The notes under the pieces are model-generated. The model saw only the letters and a list, made by a program, of their open reading frames with translations. It ran no database searches and had not been told where the DNA came from. A DNA stretch of 64,000 nt from UBA6623 sp965226435 (GTDB lineage: Bacteria > Acidobacteriota > Terriglobia > Bryobacterales > UBA6623). The stretch lies in contig CBDDCY010000007.1 in assembly GCA_965226435.1 (NCBI GenBank), positions 363,353 to 427,352 on the forward strand. The letters are read 5' to 3'. The translations under genes and the position numbers were made by a program. Of this stretch, positions 51,608-60,650 are shown piece after piece (within the stretch, counting starts at the first letter, position 1; each line of letters starts with the position of its first letter).

Positions 51608-51916
51608 CTACCATCTGAGGATGTCTATTTCGTCGGCGTGGATCGTCTCTTTGTTGCGGAACAGCGCGATCAAGATGCCCAGCGCGACAGCCACTTCAGC
51701 GGCGGCCGCGGTAATGATGAAGATCACGAATACCTGTCCATTGACGTTTTGCAGGTGATTGGAGAAAGCCACCAGATTGATGTTGACGGCATTGAGAATC
51801 AGCTCGATCGACATCAAGATCACAAGCAAGTTGCGCCTGGTCAGCACGCCGATCGTTCCGATCAGCAGCAGAGCCGTGCTCAAAACCAAGTAATGTGCGG
51901 TTGTCACCGGAAACAT
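51608..51916 (-). CDS. nuoK: NADH-quinone oxidoreductase subunit K
   Basis: 102 residues, three membrane helices: HYLVLSTALLLIGTIGVLTR, NLLVILMSIELILNAVNINL with the conserved buried glutamate, and FVIFIITAAAAEVAVALGIL with the second glutamate. The length is exact for NuoK. Confidence 0.95.
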   Translation of the reverse strand: MFPVTTAHYLVLSTALLLIGTIGVLTRRNLLVILMSIELILNAVNINLVAFSNHLQNVNGQVFVIFIITAAAAEVAVALGILIALFRNKETIHADEIDILRW

Positions 51917-51961
51917 AGAAAAGCCTATCCGTCCCTCTCCGCGCCCGTCTAAATCATTCGT

Positions 51962-52489
51962 TCACTCGGACTCGTTGCGCGCCTTGGCCATCACGACCGC
52001 GCCGATCATCGCGACCAACAGCAAAATCGATGCCAACTCGAAAGCCAACAAGTAATCGGAAAACAAAACCTGCCCGACCATCTCCGAGTTGTTCGTCACG
52101 TCGCCGATCGCGGCCGGAGGCGGCGGCTCGGCGAGCGTAAACGCCCCCAGGCCGTGCGAGAGCAGTACGCCGAGTTGGGTGGCCAACACGCCGACGCCGA
52201 TCAAGGCGATCCATTTCTGAGAGGCGAAACGCCGTTGCCTGGATTCCTCGCCGATCGGGACCAGCATGATCACGAACATATAAAGCACCATGATCCCGCC
52301 GATGTAGACGATAATCTGCACACCCGCCAGGAACTCGGCTCGCTGCAACAAATACAAGCCGGCGACCCCGACCAAGGAGCTGATCAACCACACCGCGCAA
52401 TAGACGACGTTACGCAGCGTGATGGTCAAGATCCCGCCAATCAACACGATGGCCGCGAACAAATAAAATAAGACGCTGTCAAGCAACAT
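51962..52489 (-). CDS. nuoJ: NADH-quinone oxidoreductase subunit J
   Basis: 175 residues, five membrane helices. Diagnostic segments: FAAIVLIGGILTITLRNVVY, AEFLAGVQIIVYIGGIMVLY (pi-bulge helix of the quinone-coupled E-channel), and a long last helix LLAFELASILLLVAMIGAVV. Position between nuoK and nuoI is standard. Confidence 0.93.
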   Translation of the reverse strand: MLLDSVLFYLFAAIVLIGGILTITLRNVVYCAVWLISSLVGVAGLYLLQRAEFLAGVQIIVYIGGIMVLYMFVIMLVPIGEESRQRRFASQKWIALIGVGVLATQLGVLLSHGLGAFTLAEPPPPAAIGDVTNNSEMVGQVLFSDYLLAFELASILLLVAMIGAVVMAKARNESE

Positions 52490-52605
52490 AGCTTGGCAAA
52501 AACTTTCTAGATCTCAGTTGGAATCTTCCAAGGATACATCAATGATCGCGACCGTCGGAACGCCCCACCCACATTCGGGGCGGCCCCAAGCCGCGTGAAA
52601 TTCGT

Positions 52606-53061
52606 CTAAAACTTGTACTCGGTGGGCAGCGGACCTTCCTCGAGCATCTGGCGATCCCAAATCGCCCCATGGCGAGTGAACGAAGCCAGCTCGAAATCCT
52701 GCGTCAGCTCCAGCGCGTCCACCGGGCAGGCGTCTTCGCACAACCCGCAAAACATGCAACGCGATATGTCGTAGGTAAAGTACGTCAGATCCTTGCGGCG
52801 AGTCTCCGGATTACGCCGCGCCCCGACCACGATCAGCTCCTCGGGGCACGCCAACGCGCAGAGATTGCAGGCAATGCAAAGCGTCTCGGCGCTCTCGGGA
52901 TGGACGTTCAGCCGCGGCGCGCCGCGATAGCGCTCGGCGACCGCCGGCCGCTCCCGAGGATACTCCTCGGTGTAGACGAGCGAAGGCTTTTGGTTCCGAA
53001 AGGTCACCCATAGGCCCTTCAGTAAATCCACCAGCAAGAAGGTTTGCAAGAACTGTTTCAT
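52606..53061 (-). CDS. nuoI: NADH-quinone oxidoreductase subunit I (two 4Fe-4S clusters)
   Basis: 151 residues. Ferredoxin-like subunit carrying clusters N6a and N6b: ligands C62, C65, C68, C72 and C102, C105, C108, C112 in the motifs CIACNLCALACPEE and CMFCGLCEDACPVDA. The N-terminal amphipathic helix (FLLVDLLKGLWVTFRNQ) docks to the membrane arm. A gap of 116 bases separates it from nuoJ. Confidence 0.95.
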   Translation of the reverse strand: MKQFLQTFLLVDLLKGLWVTFRNQKPSLVYTEEYPRERPAVAERYRGAPRLNVHPESAETLCIACNLCALACPEELIVVGARRNPETRRKDLTYFTYDISRCMFCGLCEDACPVDALELTQDFELASFTRHGAIWDRQMLEEGPLPTEYKF

Positions 53062-53129
53062 TTCGCTGCCTTATCCAACTGTCAAGACTTCGTTCGCCAA
53101 AAAATGGACTGTCCCAATTCTTGATCACT

Positions 53130-54314
53130 CTACGATCGAGTCCACAACAGCACCGCCGCGTTCACGACCAACGCTCCGATGCTGATCGGAATCAAATACG
53201 ACCACCCCACCCTCATGAGCTGGTCATAACGGTAACGCGGGAATGTTCCGCGAAACCAGATAAAAACATAAAGAACAAGGAAGACCTTGAACAAGAACCA
53301 AAACAGCCCGATGATCAGCGGGTTCACCGCCGGGATGACGAACAACAGGGCGATCAGGAACATCCCTCCGCCGACCAGCGCCATCACGGCCTTCTGCTCG
53401 ATCAGCATCAGTTTCATCACGCCGCGCACACACATCAAGCCCAAGATTCCGAAGACCAGCACCGGGAAGGCGATGTTGAACACCGGCGCGAGTGCTTCCA
53501 CGCTCGGGAAGGGCCGCAACCAGCCGCCAAAGAACACCGTCACCCCGATCGAGCTAATCACGAAGATGCCGGCGTATTCGGCCAGGAAGTAAAGAGCGAA
53601 GCGGAATCCGCTGAACTCGGTGTGGAAGCCCGCCACGATTTCCGATTCGGCTTCCGGCAGGTCAAACGGCGCGCGGTTCGTCTCGGCCACGCCGGAGATA
53701 AAGAACAGCACTGTCGGAACCAGCATCAGCCCATAGTTCGAAAAGGCGATCCAAGAGCCCTGCTCGAGCTGGCTGACAACGATGCCCTGCATGCTCAGCG
53801 TTCCGGCCACCATAAGCCCGGTTACGACCGAGAAGCCGAGCGGGACTTCGTAGCTCACCATCTGCGCCGCCGAGCGCAGCGATCCGAGCAACGAGTATTT
53901 ACTGTTGGCCGACCAGCCGCCCAGGATGATCCCCAAGATGCCGATCGACGACATCGCCAGCACGAACAAGATGCCGATATTCACGTCGGCGACATAGAAT
54001 TTGTCGCTCAACGGTAGAACGGCGAATGCGGTCAAGGCGGTGAAGGTCGACAGAATCGGCGCGAACCAGAAAATCCACTTGTCGGCCCGGGCCGGAATGA
54101 TATCTTCCTTGAGCAGCAGTTTGAAAGCGTCGGCGAGCGGTTGGAGGAACCCGTAAGGCCCCACTCGCATCGGCCCCAAGCGTACTTGCAAGTCGGCCAA
54201 GACCTTGCGCTCGAGCAGCACGATATAACCGGCCACCAACGGGAATAGCGCGACAATAATCGCCGTGAAGATGAACGGCGTGACGTAGGGATTATTCAGC
54301 AGTTCTTCCATCAA
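53130..54314 (-). CDS. nuoH: NADH-quinone oxidoreductase subunit H
   Basis: 394 residues, eight or nine helices. Forms the quinone-binding cavity. Typical: LLERKVLADLQVRLGPMRVG, GPYGFLQPLADAFKLLLKED, SYEVPLGFSVVTGLMVAGTL, GVAETNRAPFDLPEAESEIV, GFHTEFSGFRFALYFLAEYA. First gene after the group II intron; its ATG lies 55 bases from the intron 3' end. Confidence 0.95.
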   Translation of the reverse strand: MMEELLNNPYVTPFIFTAIIVALFPLVAGYIVLLERKVLADLQVRLGPMRVGPYGFLQPLADAFKLLLKEDIIPARADKWIFWFAPILSTFTALTAFAVLPLSDKFYVADVNIGILFVLAMSSIGILGIILGGWSANSKYSLLGSLRSAAQMVSYEVPLGFSVVTGLMVAGTLSMQGIVVSQLEQGSWIAFSNYGLMLVPTVLFFISGVAETNRAPFDLPEAESEIVAGFHTEFSGFRFALYFLAEYAGIFVISSIGVTVFFGGWLRPFPSVEALAPVFNIAFPVLVFGILGLMCVRGVMKLMLIEQKAVMALVGGGMFLIALLFVIPAVNPLIIGLFWFLFKVFLVLYVFIWFRGTFPRYRYDQLMRVGWSYLIPISIGALVVNAAVLLWTRS

Positions 54315-54351
54315 CGCGCTTTCAAATTATCCAGCAGACCAACGTAGCGCG

Positions 54352-54364
54352 GTGCCGTGTCGCC
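54352..54364. repeat. 13-bp direct repeat, intron 3' side
   Basis: GTGCCGTGTCGCC here and again at 56285-56297, close to both ends of the group II intron. Group II retrohoming makes no target duplication, so this more likely reflects a pre-existing repeated element. Confidence 0.6.
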
Positions 54365-54369
54365 CGACG

Positions 54370-56266
54370 ATCGGGTCGGGTGCCGGGGATTGCGCCCCGG
54401 CACCCTCCCACACCACCGGACATACGGTTTTCCGTATCCGGCGGTTGAACCCGGCGGCTTTACCTTCCGGCCGCGAGATCCGACGGCATCACAAACCCAT
54501 AACGCAACAAAGTACGCTTCGACAAGGCCGTGTGCATCATCGCCCGCGCCGCGACGAACCAAGCGCCGCGTCGCGTCGGCACATAGCGCAGCATCCACTC
54601 GGGCACGCCCAAGCGCCGCAAAGCGCGGCAGCGACCCCGCACACTGTGCCACCGCAGCCAAAAGCACTTCCGGATATGCCGCCTGATCCAACCTTCCAGC
54701 CTGAAGATGGCTCGCCGATCCTCGGCCAGTCGGTAGTACCCCCACCAGCCGATCACGTACCGCCGCCACTCGTCCAGCAATTGCCGACTCGTCGCTGGGC
54801 GGCCGTCGCGCCATATCTCCCGGACCTTCTTCTTGAATCGCGCGATACTTTCCCGCGATACTTCCCGCTGCTTACGTCGGTTGATGCGAAACCCCAGAAA
54901 CTTGCGCTCCCAAGGCCGCCCCGCTCCGCTCTTCGTCTTGTTCACTTGCAATCGCAACTTCGTCTCGATCCAGTTCCCGATCCCCGCCAGCACCCGCTTC
55001 GCCGCCGCCTCGCTGCCCACATAAATGTTGCAGTCGTCGGCATAACGACAAAAACGCAACCCCCGGCTCTCGAGTTCCCGATCGAGCGCGTCCAGGTAGA
55101 TGTTCGCCAACAGAGGAGACACCGGCCCGCCTTGCGGCGTGCCCTCCTCGCCGACGATCACCACCCCGTCCACCAGTACGCCCGCCCGCAGGTATCGCCC
55201 GATCAACCGCAACACCCTCTTGTCCCGAATCACTTGCGCGACTCGGCGCATCAGAATGTCGTGGTGAACGTGGTCGAAAAACTGGGCGATGTCTAGATCC
55301 ACCACCCAGTCCCGACCTTCTCGGACGTACCCCTGCGCCGCGCGTACCGCGTCGTGCGCGCTACGCCCCGGCCGAAATCCGTAGCTCGACTCGCTGAACG
55401 ACGGATCGAAGATCGGCTGCAAAACTTGCAGCAAAGCTTGCTGCGCCAGCCGATCCATCACCGTCGGGATGCCTAACAACCGCTTGCCCCCGTTCGGCTT
55501 GGGTATCGCTACCCGCCGCACCGGGCTCGGCGTCCAGCGCCCCGTCAGCAGTTTCGCTCGAATCTTCTCGCCGTGACGCGCGAAGTGAGGTTCGAGTTGT
55601 TCGCTGGTCATGCCGTCGATGCCCGCCGCGCCGCGGTTGCGTTTGACCGCTTCCAGCGCGCGCCGCAGGTTCTCTTCGGCCGCCACTTGTTCCATCAGAT
55701 CTTCGTGCATTGCTTTCTGTCGAGAGTTTCGCTTCACTCGGCCTTCGGGACCGCCGGTCGATGCCCGCCGCGGTTCCACCGCTTCTGCCTCGACCTGCTC
55801 CCCTGTCTCGTCGCCCCAACGGGCGAGGACCTTTCGGCCCGGGATTCGGGTCCCTCTTGGGCTGGATGAGAGTCGCTCCTCTAGCTTTGCTCCTTGGTCC
55901 TTCCGCCCTTCGCTCCAGCGGCATTACCCGCCTTCTTCGCTACTATGGCTTCTGCTGACTTCCCCTTCGCTCTCACGAAGGAGCTCTCCCCAGGTAAGGC
56001 GCTGATTCTTTCCCTTCACACCGTCCGGCTCTACCTCGCACGTCTCGGATGGACTTTGGGCTTCACGGTGGCCGGCACGCTTACCGCCCGTACGCGGCCT
56101 CTCTGCCGGTTCGTGTTCCTACGGTCAAAGGTTTGTTTCCCGCTTCCTTCGGCTTGGCCGCGCGGCTTGCGCCCCACGACTTCCGCTCTGCGGTTCCCTA
56201 CGGTTACCTCCATCGGTCCCGGCAGGATCGTTTCATCCTGCGAGAATCAGCCCATGCTGGGCACAC
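54370..56266 (-). mobile_element. group II intron (ribozyme plus maturase gene)
   Basis: About 1.9 kb on the minus strand between nuoD and nuoH. The 5' end fits the GUGYG rule: GTGTGCCCAGCATGGGC starts at 56266 (GTGCG at 56274 is an alternative). Domain V is at about 54410-54450: CCGGATACGG, an AAAA loop, then CCGTATGTCCGGTGG. Domain VI follows, with the stem GGGTGCCGGGG/CCCCGGCACCC, ending in CCCGAT at 54370. Domains I-III lie in 55780-56266. Splicing would restore one nuo mRNA. Three intergenic hairpins sit directly beside the 5' end. Confidence 0.8.
54460..55779 (-). CDS. ltrA: group II intron reverse transcriptase/maturase
   Basis: 439 residues (GTG start; ATG at 55710 is the alternative, MHEDLMEQV). 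Reverse-transcriptase domain: GIDGMTSEQLEPHF, RRVAIPKPNGGKRLLGIPTV, SSYGFRPGRSAHDAV, LDIAQFFDHVHHDIL, EEGTPQGGPVSPLLANIYLD, and catalytic FCRYADDCNIYV (YADD). The maturase X domain follows (FLGFRINRRK, WWGYYRLAEDRRAIFRLEGW). There is no HNH endonuclease, which fits the endonuclease-minus bacterial lineages. Helps the intron splice and retrotranspose. Complete and apparently functional. Confidence 0.93.
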   Translation of the reverse strand: MEPRRASTGGPEGRVKRNSRQKAMHEDLMEQVAAEENLRRALEAVKRNRGAAGIDGMTSEQLEPHFARHGEKIRAKLLTGRWTPSPVRRVAIPKPNGGKRLLGIPTVMDRLAQQALLQVLQPIFDPSFSESSYGFRPGRSAHDAVRAAQGYVREGRDWVVDLDIAQFFDHVHHDILMRRVAQVIRDKRVLRLIGRYLRAGVLVDGVVIVGEEGTPQGGPVSPLLANIYLDALDRELESRGLRFCRYADDCNIYVGSEAAAKRVLAGIGNWIETKLRLQVNKTKSGAGRPWERKFLGFRINRRKQREVSRESIARFKKKVREIWRDGRPATSRQLLDEWRRYVIGWWGYYRLAEDRRAIFRLEGWIRRHIRKCFWLRWHSVRGRCRALRRLGVPEWMLRYVPTRRGAWFVAARAMMHTALSKRTLLRYGFVMPSDLAAGR

Positions 56267-56350
56267 TGGCGCACGCCTCCAGGCGTGCCGTGTCGCCACT
56301 CGTGGCGACATCTCTTCCCGCCCGGGCCCGTATTGCCCGGGTCCACTTCT
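56267..56350 (-). repeat. array of three hairpins beside the intron
   Basis: Between nuoD and the intron: CCCGGGCAATACGGGCCCGGG (21 bases with short loop, near 56319-56340), TGTCGCCAC/GTGGCGACA (56290-56310), and GCACGCCT/AGGCGTGC (about 56271-56288). Intron insertion next to such stems resembles the hairpin-targeting of some bacterial introns. Confidence 0.6.
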
Positions 56351-57463
56351 CTACCGATCCACCTCGCCCAGCACAATATCAAGCGTCCCAATGATCGCCA
56401 CCACGTCCGCGATCAGCGACCCCCGGCACATCCGGTCGAGCGCCTGCAAATTCACAAACGACGGCGGCCTCACGCGCACCCGATAAGGCTGCACCGAGCC
56501 GTCGCTCACCACGTAGTACCCCAACTCGCCCTTCGGCGCTTCAATCGACGCATACGCCTCGCCGACCGGCGGCTTGAATACCTTGGACACCTTGCCCATG
56601 ATCGGGCCGGGCGCGAGCTTCTCGACGCCTTGGCGAATAATGCGCGTCGATTGTCGCATCTCCTGCATGCGAACCAAATACCGATCGTAGGTGTCGCCGT
56701 TTTCCGCCGTCGGAACCTCGAAGTCGTAGTTGTCGTACCCCGAGTAGGGCAGCGCCTTACGGATGTCCCACTTGACCCCGGCCGCCCGCAGAACCGGGCC
56801 GGTGACGCCGTATTCCTTGCACTCGTCACTGTCAAGAATGCCGATGCCTTTGGTGCGGCCGACCCAAATGCGGTTGGTCGTCAGCAACTCTTCGTATTCG
56901 TCGACCTTGGGCTCGAACCAGTCGCAGAACTTGACGCAGTCTTCCTCGAACGAGTCGTAGGTCTCATACTCCAACCCGCCCACGCGAAACGCGTGCGTCG
57001 TCAAGCGCGCTCCGCAATACTTTTCGAAGATCTTGAGAACCTCCTCGCGCTCGCGGAAGCAGTAGAAAACCGGCGTGATCGCGCCGATGTCGAGGGCGTG
57101 GGTTCCCAACCACAGCAAGTGGCTCGAAATGCGGTTCAACTCCGAGAGAATGACGCGCACGACCTGCGCCCGCTCGGGAACCTCCACCCCCGCCATAGTC
57201 TCGACGGCGTGGCAATACCCCAGGCCGTTCGAGACGGCGGCGACGTAATCCATGCGGTCGACATAGGGGGCGAACTGCTTGTAGGTGCGGTTTTCGGCGA
57301 TCTTCTCGACGCCGCGGTGCAGGTAGCCGATGATGCATTCGGTTCCCAGCACGCGCTCGCCGTCGAGCTTGAGAATCACACGCAGTACGCCGTGGGTCGA
57401 GGGGTGCTGCGGCCCCATATTCAAAACCAGTTCATTGGTTTCGAGAAAGGTCGCTTCCGCCAT
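56351..57463 (-). CDS. nuoD: NADH-quinone oxidoreductase subunit D
   Basis: 370 residues. The 49-kDa quinone-site subunit: MGPQHPSTHGVLRVILKLDG at the N-terminus, GYLHRGVEKIAENRTYKQFA, PYVDRMDYVAAVSNGLGYCH, and the C-terminal IEAPKGELGYYVVSDGSVQP. The nickel-ligand cysteines of related hydrogenases are absent, as expected. Starts on the last base of the nuoC stop, so the two are translationally coupled. The group II intron follows. Confidence 0.95.
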   Translation of the reverse strand: MAEATFLETNELVLNMGPQHPSTHGVLRVILKLDGERVLGTECIIGYLHRGVEKIAENRTYKQFAPYVDRMDYVAAVSNGLGYCHAVETMAGVEVPERAQVVRVILSELNRISSHLLWLGTHALDIGAITPVFYCFREREEVLKIFEKYCGARLTTHAFRVGGLEYETYDSFEEDCVKFCDWFEPKVDEYEELLTTNRIWVGRTKGIGILDSDECKEYGVTGPVLRAAGVKWDIRKALPYSGYDNYDFEVPTAENGDTYDRYLVRMQEMRQSTRIIRQGVEKLAPGPIMGKVSKVFKPPVGEAYASIEAPKGELGYYVVSDGSVQPYRVRVRPPSFVNLQALDRMCRGSLIADVVAIIGTLDIVLGEVDR

Positions 57464-58248
57464 TACTGCCCACTCTCAATCTGAAGATTCTCACGAACCC
57501 AATCCTCATCCTGCTGGATGATCGAATAGTCTTTCCGCAGCGGATGCCCCCGCCACTCCTCGGGCAGTAGGATCCGCGTCATGTTGGGGTGGCCGTCGAA
57601 GCGAATCCCGAACATGTCGAAGACCTCGCGCTCCAGCCAGTCCGCCGTGACGTGAACGCCGACGGCGGTTTGCGCGCTCTCGTCTTCCGCCGCCCGCGCC
57701 TTGATGCGAACCCGTTCATTGCGCGCGAAGGAGTAAAGAATCCAGATCAACTCGAAGCGCTTTTCCTGCTTCGGGTCGTCGACGGCGGTGAGGTCCACCA
57801 AGTAGTCGAAGTCTTGCTCGGCCTTGAGGTATTCGACAATCGAAACAACAGCGTCGAGGTCGGTGGTCAGGAAGTTCTGCTCGCGGTAGCTCAGAAACTC
57901 TTTGATCTTGTCGCCGAAGCTCTCTCGCAGGGCATCCGCCAGAGGGCCCTCCCACGGAACCGTCTCCATGACGGCGGGCTTCTTGGCGGGCTTGGGCGGC
58001 GGCGCGGGCTTGTCTTCGGCTTTTGCGGTGGGAGCCGGTTGCTCGGCGGGCTTGGCCGCGCGAGCATCCGAGGCCGGCGGGGTCGCGGGCGCCGCCGGTT
58101 TGTCCGCGGGTGCCGCAGCCGCGGGCCTAGGCGTTGATTCCGCCGCGGGCGGGGTCGCGGCCGCCGGAGCCGCGGGTTGCTCGGCGTCAGTCGGCTTCTT
58201 GGCGGCGGAATCGCCGCCTTCGCTGCCCGGCTTGTTCTCGTCTTCCAT
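57463..58248 (-). CDS. nuoC: NADH-quinone oxidoreductase subunit C with long Ala/Pro-rich extension
   Basis: 261 residues. The NuoC (30-kDa) core starts near residue 95 and has DFDYLVDLTAVDDPKQEKRF, RVRIKARAAEDE, and the signature WLEREVFDMFGIRFDGHPNM with RGHPLRKDY. The first ~93 residues are a low-complexity Ala/Pro/Lys/Glu chain (TPPAAESTPRPAAAAPADKP and similar), probably disordered, not found in most NuoC proteins. First gene of the local nuo operon: no nuoA or nuoB precedes it. Confidence 0.93.
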   Translation of the reverse strand: MEDENKPGSEGGDSAAKKPTDAEQPAAPAAATPPAAESTPRPAAAAPADKPAAPATPPASDARAAKPAEQPAPTAKAEDKPAPPPKPAKKPAVMETVPWEGPLADALRESFGDKIKEFLSYREQNFLTTDLDAVVSIVEYLKAEQDFDYLVDLTAVDDPKQEKRFELIWILYSFARNERVRIKARAAEDESAQTAVGVHVTADWLEREVFDMFGIRFDGHPNMTRILLPEEWRGHPLRKDYSIIQQDEDWVRENLQIESGQ

Positions 58249-58320
58249 GTATCACTCTACCTCAGCCGACCCGTTCTGACACACTAAAACCCGACCCAAG
58301 TTGTCGCGAGGGAACCTACG

Positions 58321-58350
58321 TGTTTATCACACCGGCAAATAGGGTGTCAA
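58321..58350 (-). promoter_or_regulatory. candidate promoter of the nuo operon
   Basis: On the minus strand TTGACA (58350-58345), a 16-base spacer, then GATAAA (58328-58323); TAAACA at 18 bases is an alternative -10. It lies about 75 bases before the nuoC ATG, within the 205-base gap downstream of the YyaL-like gene, and would drive nuoC to nuoN without nuoAB. Confidence 0.45.
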
Positions 58351-58453
58351 TCGAAGCGGTCGCGGAGGAAGGGGGGCGCGGACCGAAGGCATTGCGTCGG
58401 CGATGGATTTCGACTCGCGCCCGGGGTCGCTCGGCTTCGTTGTCGTCGCGGTT

Positions 58454-60571
58454 TCAGGACGGCGGCCACAATTGTTTCGCCAGCTCTTCGGGGTCGGTCA
58501 CGGGCTCGCGGCAGACGAAATTACGGCAAACGTAGGCTGCCGGTTTGCCGCTGATCAGCGAGCGGCCTTGGAGCAGCGGCATGTCTTCGGGCGCGTCTTG
58601 GTCGGCGGGGTTGAACCGGGCGACGACTTTGTTGGGCAACCAGCGGCTGTACACCGCTTTCAGCAAGGCTTTCGTCGCGGGGTCTTGCGGGGGGCCAATG
58701 ACGGCGATCTCGGCGAATCCCTCGTGAAACGCTTCGACGCCGGCGAGCAGTCGTTCGTGTTGGAACGGCGTCCGCATCGCACCGCCTCCCGCGAAGACTC
58801 GGATGATTTGTTCGGCTTTATGGCGAGCGTCGCCTTGGTCGAGCAGGATGCTTAGCTTGAGCAGATTCGCGAGCATGACGGAGTTACCCGAGGGGATCGC
58901 GCCGTCGTTGGCCGTCTTGCTGCGAACGAGCAGTTGCTCGTGATCGGAAGCCGTGAAGAAGAATCCTCCGGCGGCTTCGTCCCAGTAATATTCGACGGCG
59001 GCGTCGGCGAGCCGGCGTACTTGCGCAAGGCGTTCCAAGTCGCCGCCGGCTTGATAAAGCTCGGTCAAACCCTCGACGAAAAACGCATAGTCGGTGATAT
59101 AGCCGTTGAGCCGCGCGCGCCCCTTGCCGTAGGTGGCGAGCAGTCGGCCGTCGGGGCACATTGTTTCGAGAATGAAATCCGCGGCGCGCTCGGCGGCTTC
59201 GCGGTAACGCGGTTCGTCGAGCACGGCGGCCGCTTTGGCCAAGGCGGTGATCATCAGCCCGTTCCAGCCCGACAACACCTTGTCGTCGAGCGCGGGCCTG
59301 ACGCGCTTCTCGCGCTCCTCGAAGAGTTTCGTCTTGGCGGCGGCGATGATCTTTTCAACTTCGGCGACGTCGCGGTTTTCGACTTTCGCGATGGTTTCCG
59401 CCGAACGCGCCCAATGAAGAATATTCTTCGGGCCGGCGGGAACATGGGCGTCGGCGGGATGCAGCCAATTGCCGACGTCACTCGCGCCGAAATGCTCGGC
59501 GACGATCTTGCCGTCGCTCTCTCCTAATAGATCGAGCAGTTCCCGGCGCGTCCAGATATAGAACTTGCCCTCAAGGCCCTCGCTGTCGGCGTCTTCACTC
59601 GAGTAGAAGGCTCCGCCCGGATCGGTCAAATCTCGCAGGACGTAGTCGAGAATGCCGCGGGCGGTTTCCTCGAAGAGTTTCTTCAGGTCCGGGTTCTCGG
59701 TCGCCTGCAAGGCATCGAGGTAGGCGGCGGCGACGAGCCCTTGATCGTAGAGCATTTTCTCGAAATGGGGGACCAACCATTTGCTGTCGGTCGAGTAACG
59801 GGCGATGCCGCCCCCGAGGTGGTCGTAGATGCCGCCATGGGCCATCTTTTCGAGCGTCCACTCGACGATGGATAGATACGCGTGATGATCTGAATCGTGG
59901 TATTGGCGCAGCAGCAAATCGGCGGCGAGGCTCGGCGGAAACTTATTTGGTCCGCTGGGGATGCCGCCGTGCTCGGTATCGAAAGCACGAAAGACTTCGT
60001 CGGCCGCGGCGGCAACTTGCTCGCGCGGCAGGACGTCCCCGGCCTCGCCGGCTCCATGAATCTGTTCAAGCGCGGCGACGATTTTCCCGCTCTCGGAGAC
60101 AATCTCGGGTCCGCGCTGTTTCCAGGCCGCGGCGACTTGCGTCAGCACGCTCTTGAAGCCGGGTCGGCCGAACTGGTTTTCCTTGGGGAAGTACGTCCCG
60201 GCGTAGACCGGTCTGAGATCGGGCGCCAGGAAGACGCTCATGGGCCAACCGCCGTGACCGCCGGAATAGAGCATTGTGGCACTCATGTAGATTTCATCGA
60301 GGTCGGGGCGTTCTTCACGGTCGACCTTAACGGCAATGAAATCCTGGGCGAGAAGCGCGGCGACCTCGAGATCCTCGAAGCTCTCATGCTCCATCACGTG
60401 GCACCAGTGGCAGGCCGCGTAGCCGATGCTGAGGAAGATCAGCTTGTTCTCGTCGCGGGCACGGGCGAGGGCCTTCTCCCCCCAGGGATGCCAGTCGACG
60501 GGATTGTGCGCGTGCTGCAACAAATAGGGGCTGGTTTCATCGATGAGCTGATTGGTATGCTCGGGCTCCAT
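58454..60571 (-). CDS. YyaL/SSP411-type thioredoxin-domain protein
   Basis: 705 residues from ATG 60571 (MEPEHTNQLIDE); ATG 60586 is possible. N-terminal thioredoxin-like domain: ETSPYLLQHAHNPVDWHPWG, FLSIGYAACHWCHVMEHESF with the CHWC active-site-like pair, and VDREERPDLDEIYM. It is followed by an (alpha/alpha)6 six-hairpin glycosidase-like region (HFEKMLYDQGLVAAAYLDAL, AFYSSEDADSEGLEGKFYIW, LSGWNGLMITALAKAAAVLD). Family members are widespread, cytoplasmic and poorly understood. Complete. Confidence 0.9.
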   Translation of the reverse strand: MEPEHTNQLIDETSPYLLQHAHNPVDWHPWGEKALARARDENKLIFLSIGYAACHWCHVMEHESFEDLEVAALLAQDFIAVKVDREERPDLDEIYMSATMLYSGGHGGWPMSVFLAPDLRPVYAGTYFPKENQFGRPGFKSVLTQVAAAWKQRGPEIVSESGKIVAALEQIHGAGEAGDVLPREQVAAAADEVFRAFDTEHGGIPSGPNKFPPSLAADLLLRQYHDSDHHAYLSIVEWTLEKMAHGGIYDHLGGGIARYSTDSKWLVPHFEKMLYDQGLVAAAYLDALQATENPDLKKLFEETARGILDYVLRDLTDPGGAFYSSEDADSEGLEGKFYIWTRRELLDLLGESDGKIVAEHFGASDVGNWLHPADAHVPAGPKNILHWARSAETIAKVENRDVAEVEKIIAAAKTKLFEEREKRVRPALDDKVLSGWNGLMITALAKAAAVLDEPRYREAAERAADFILETMCPDGRLLATYGKGRARLNGYITDYAFFVEGLTELYQAGGDLERLAQVRRLADAAVEYYWDEAAGGFFFTASDHEQLLVRSKTANDGAIPSGNSVMLANLLKLSILLDQGDARHKAEQIIRVFAGGGAMRTPFQHERLLAGVEAFHEGFAEIAVIGPPQDPATKALLKAVYSRWLPNKVVARFNPADQDAPEDMPLLQGRSLISGKPAAYVCRNFVCREPVTDPEELAKQLWPPS

Positions 60572-60650
60572 AATTTCTTGGATCATAGCAGGCGGGATGC
60601 GACGAGAATGCCGCGGGCCTTGTCGGCGCGGCGTGCCGTATTCGTATCGC

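Noticed and set aside
54352..56297. 13-bp repeats as an IS-type target duplication
   Set aside because: The interval is a group II intron, which does not create target duplications, and the repeats do not abut its ends.
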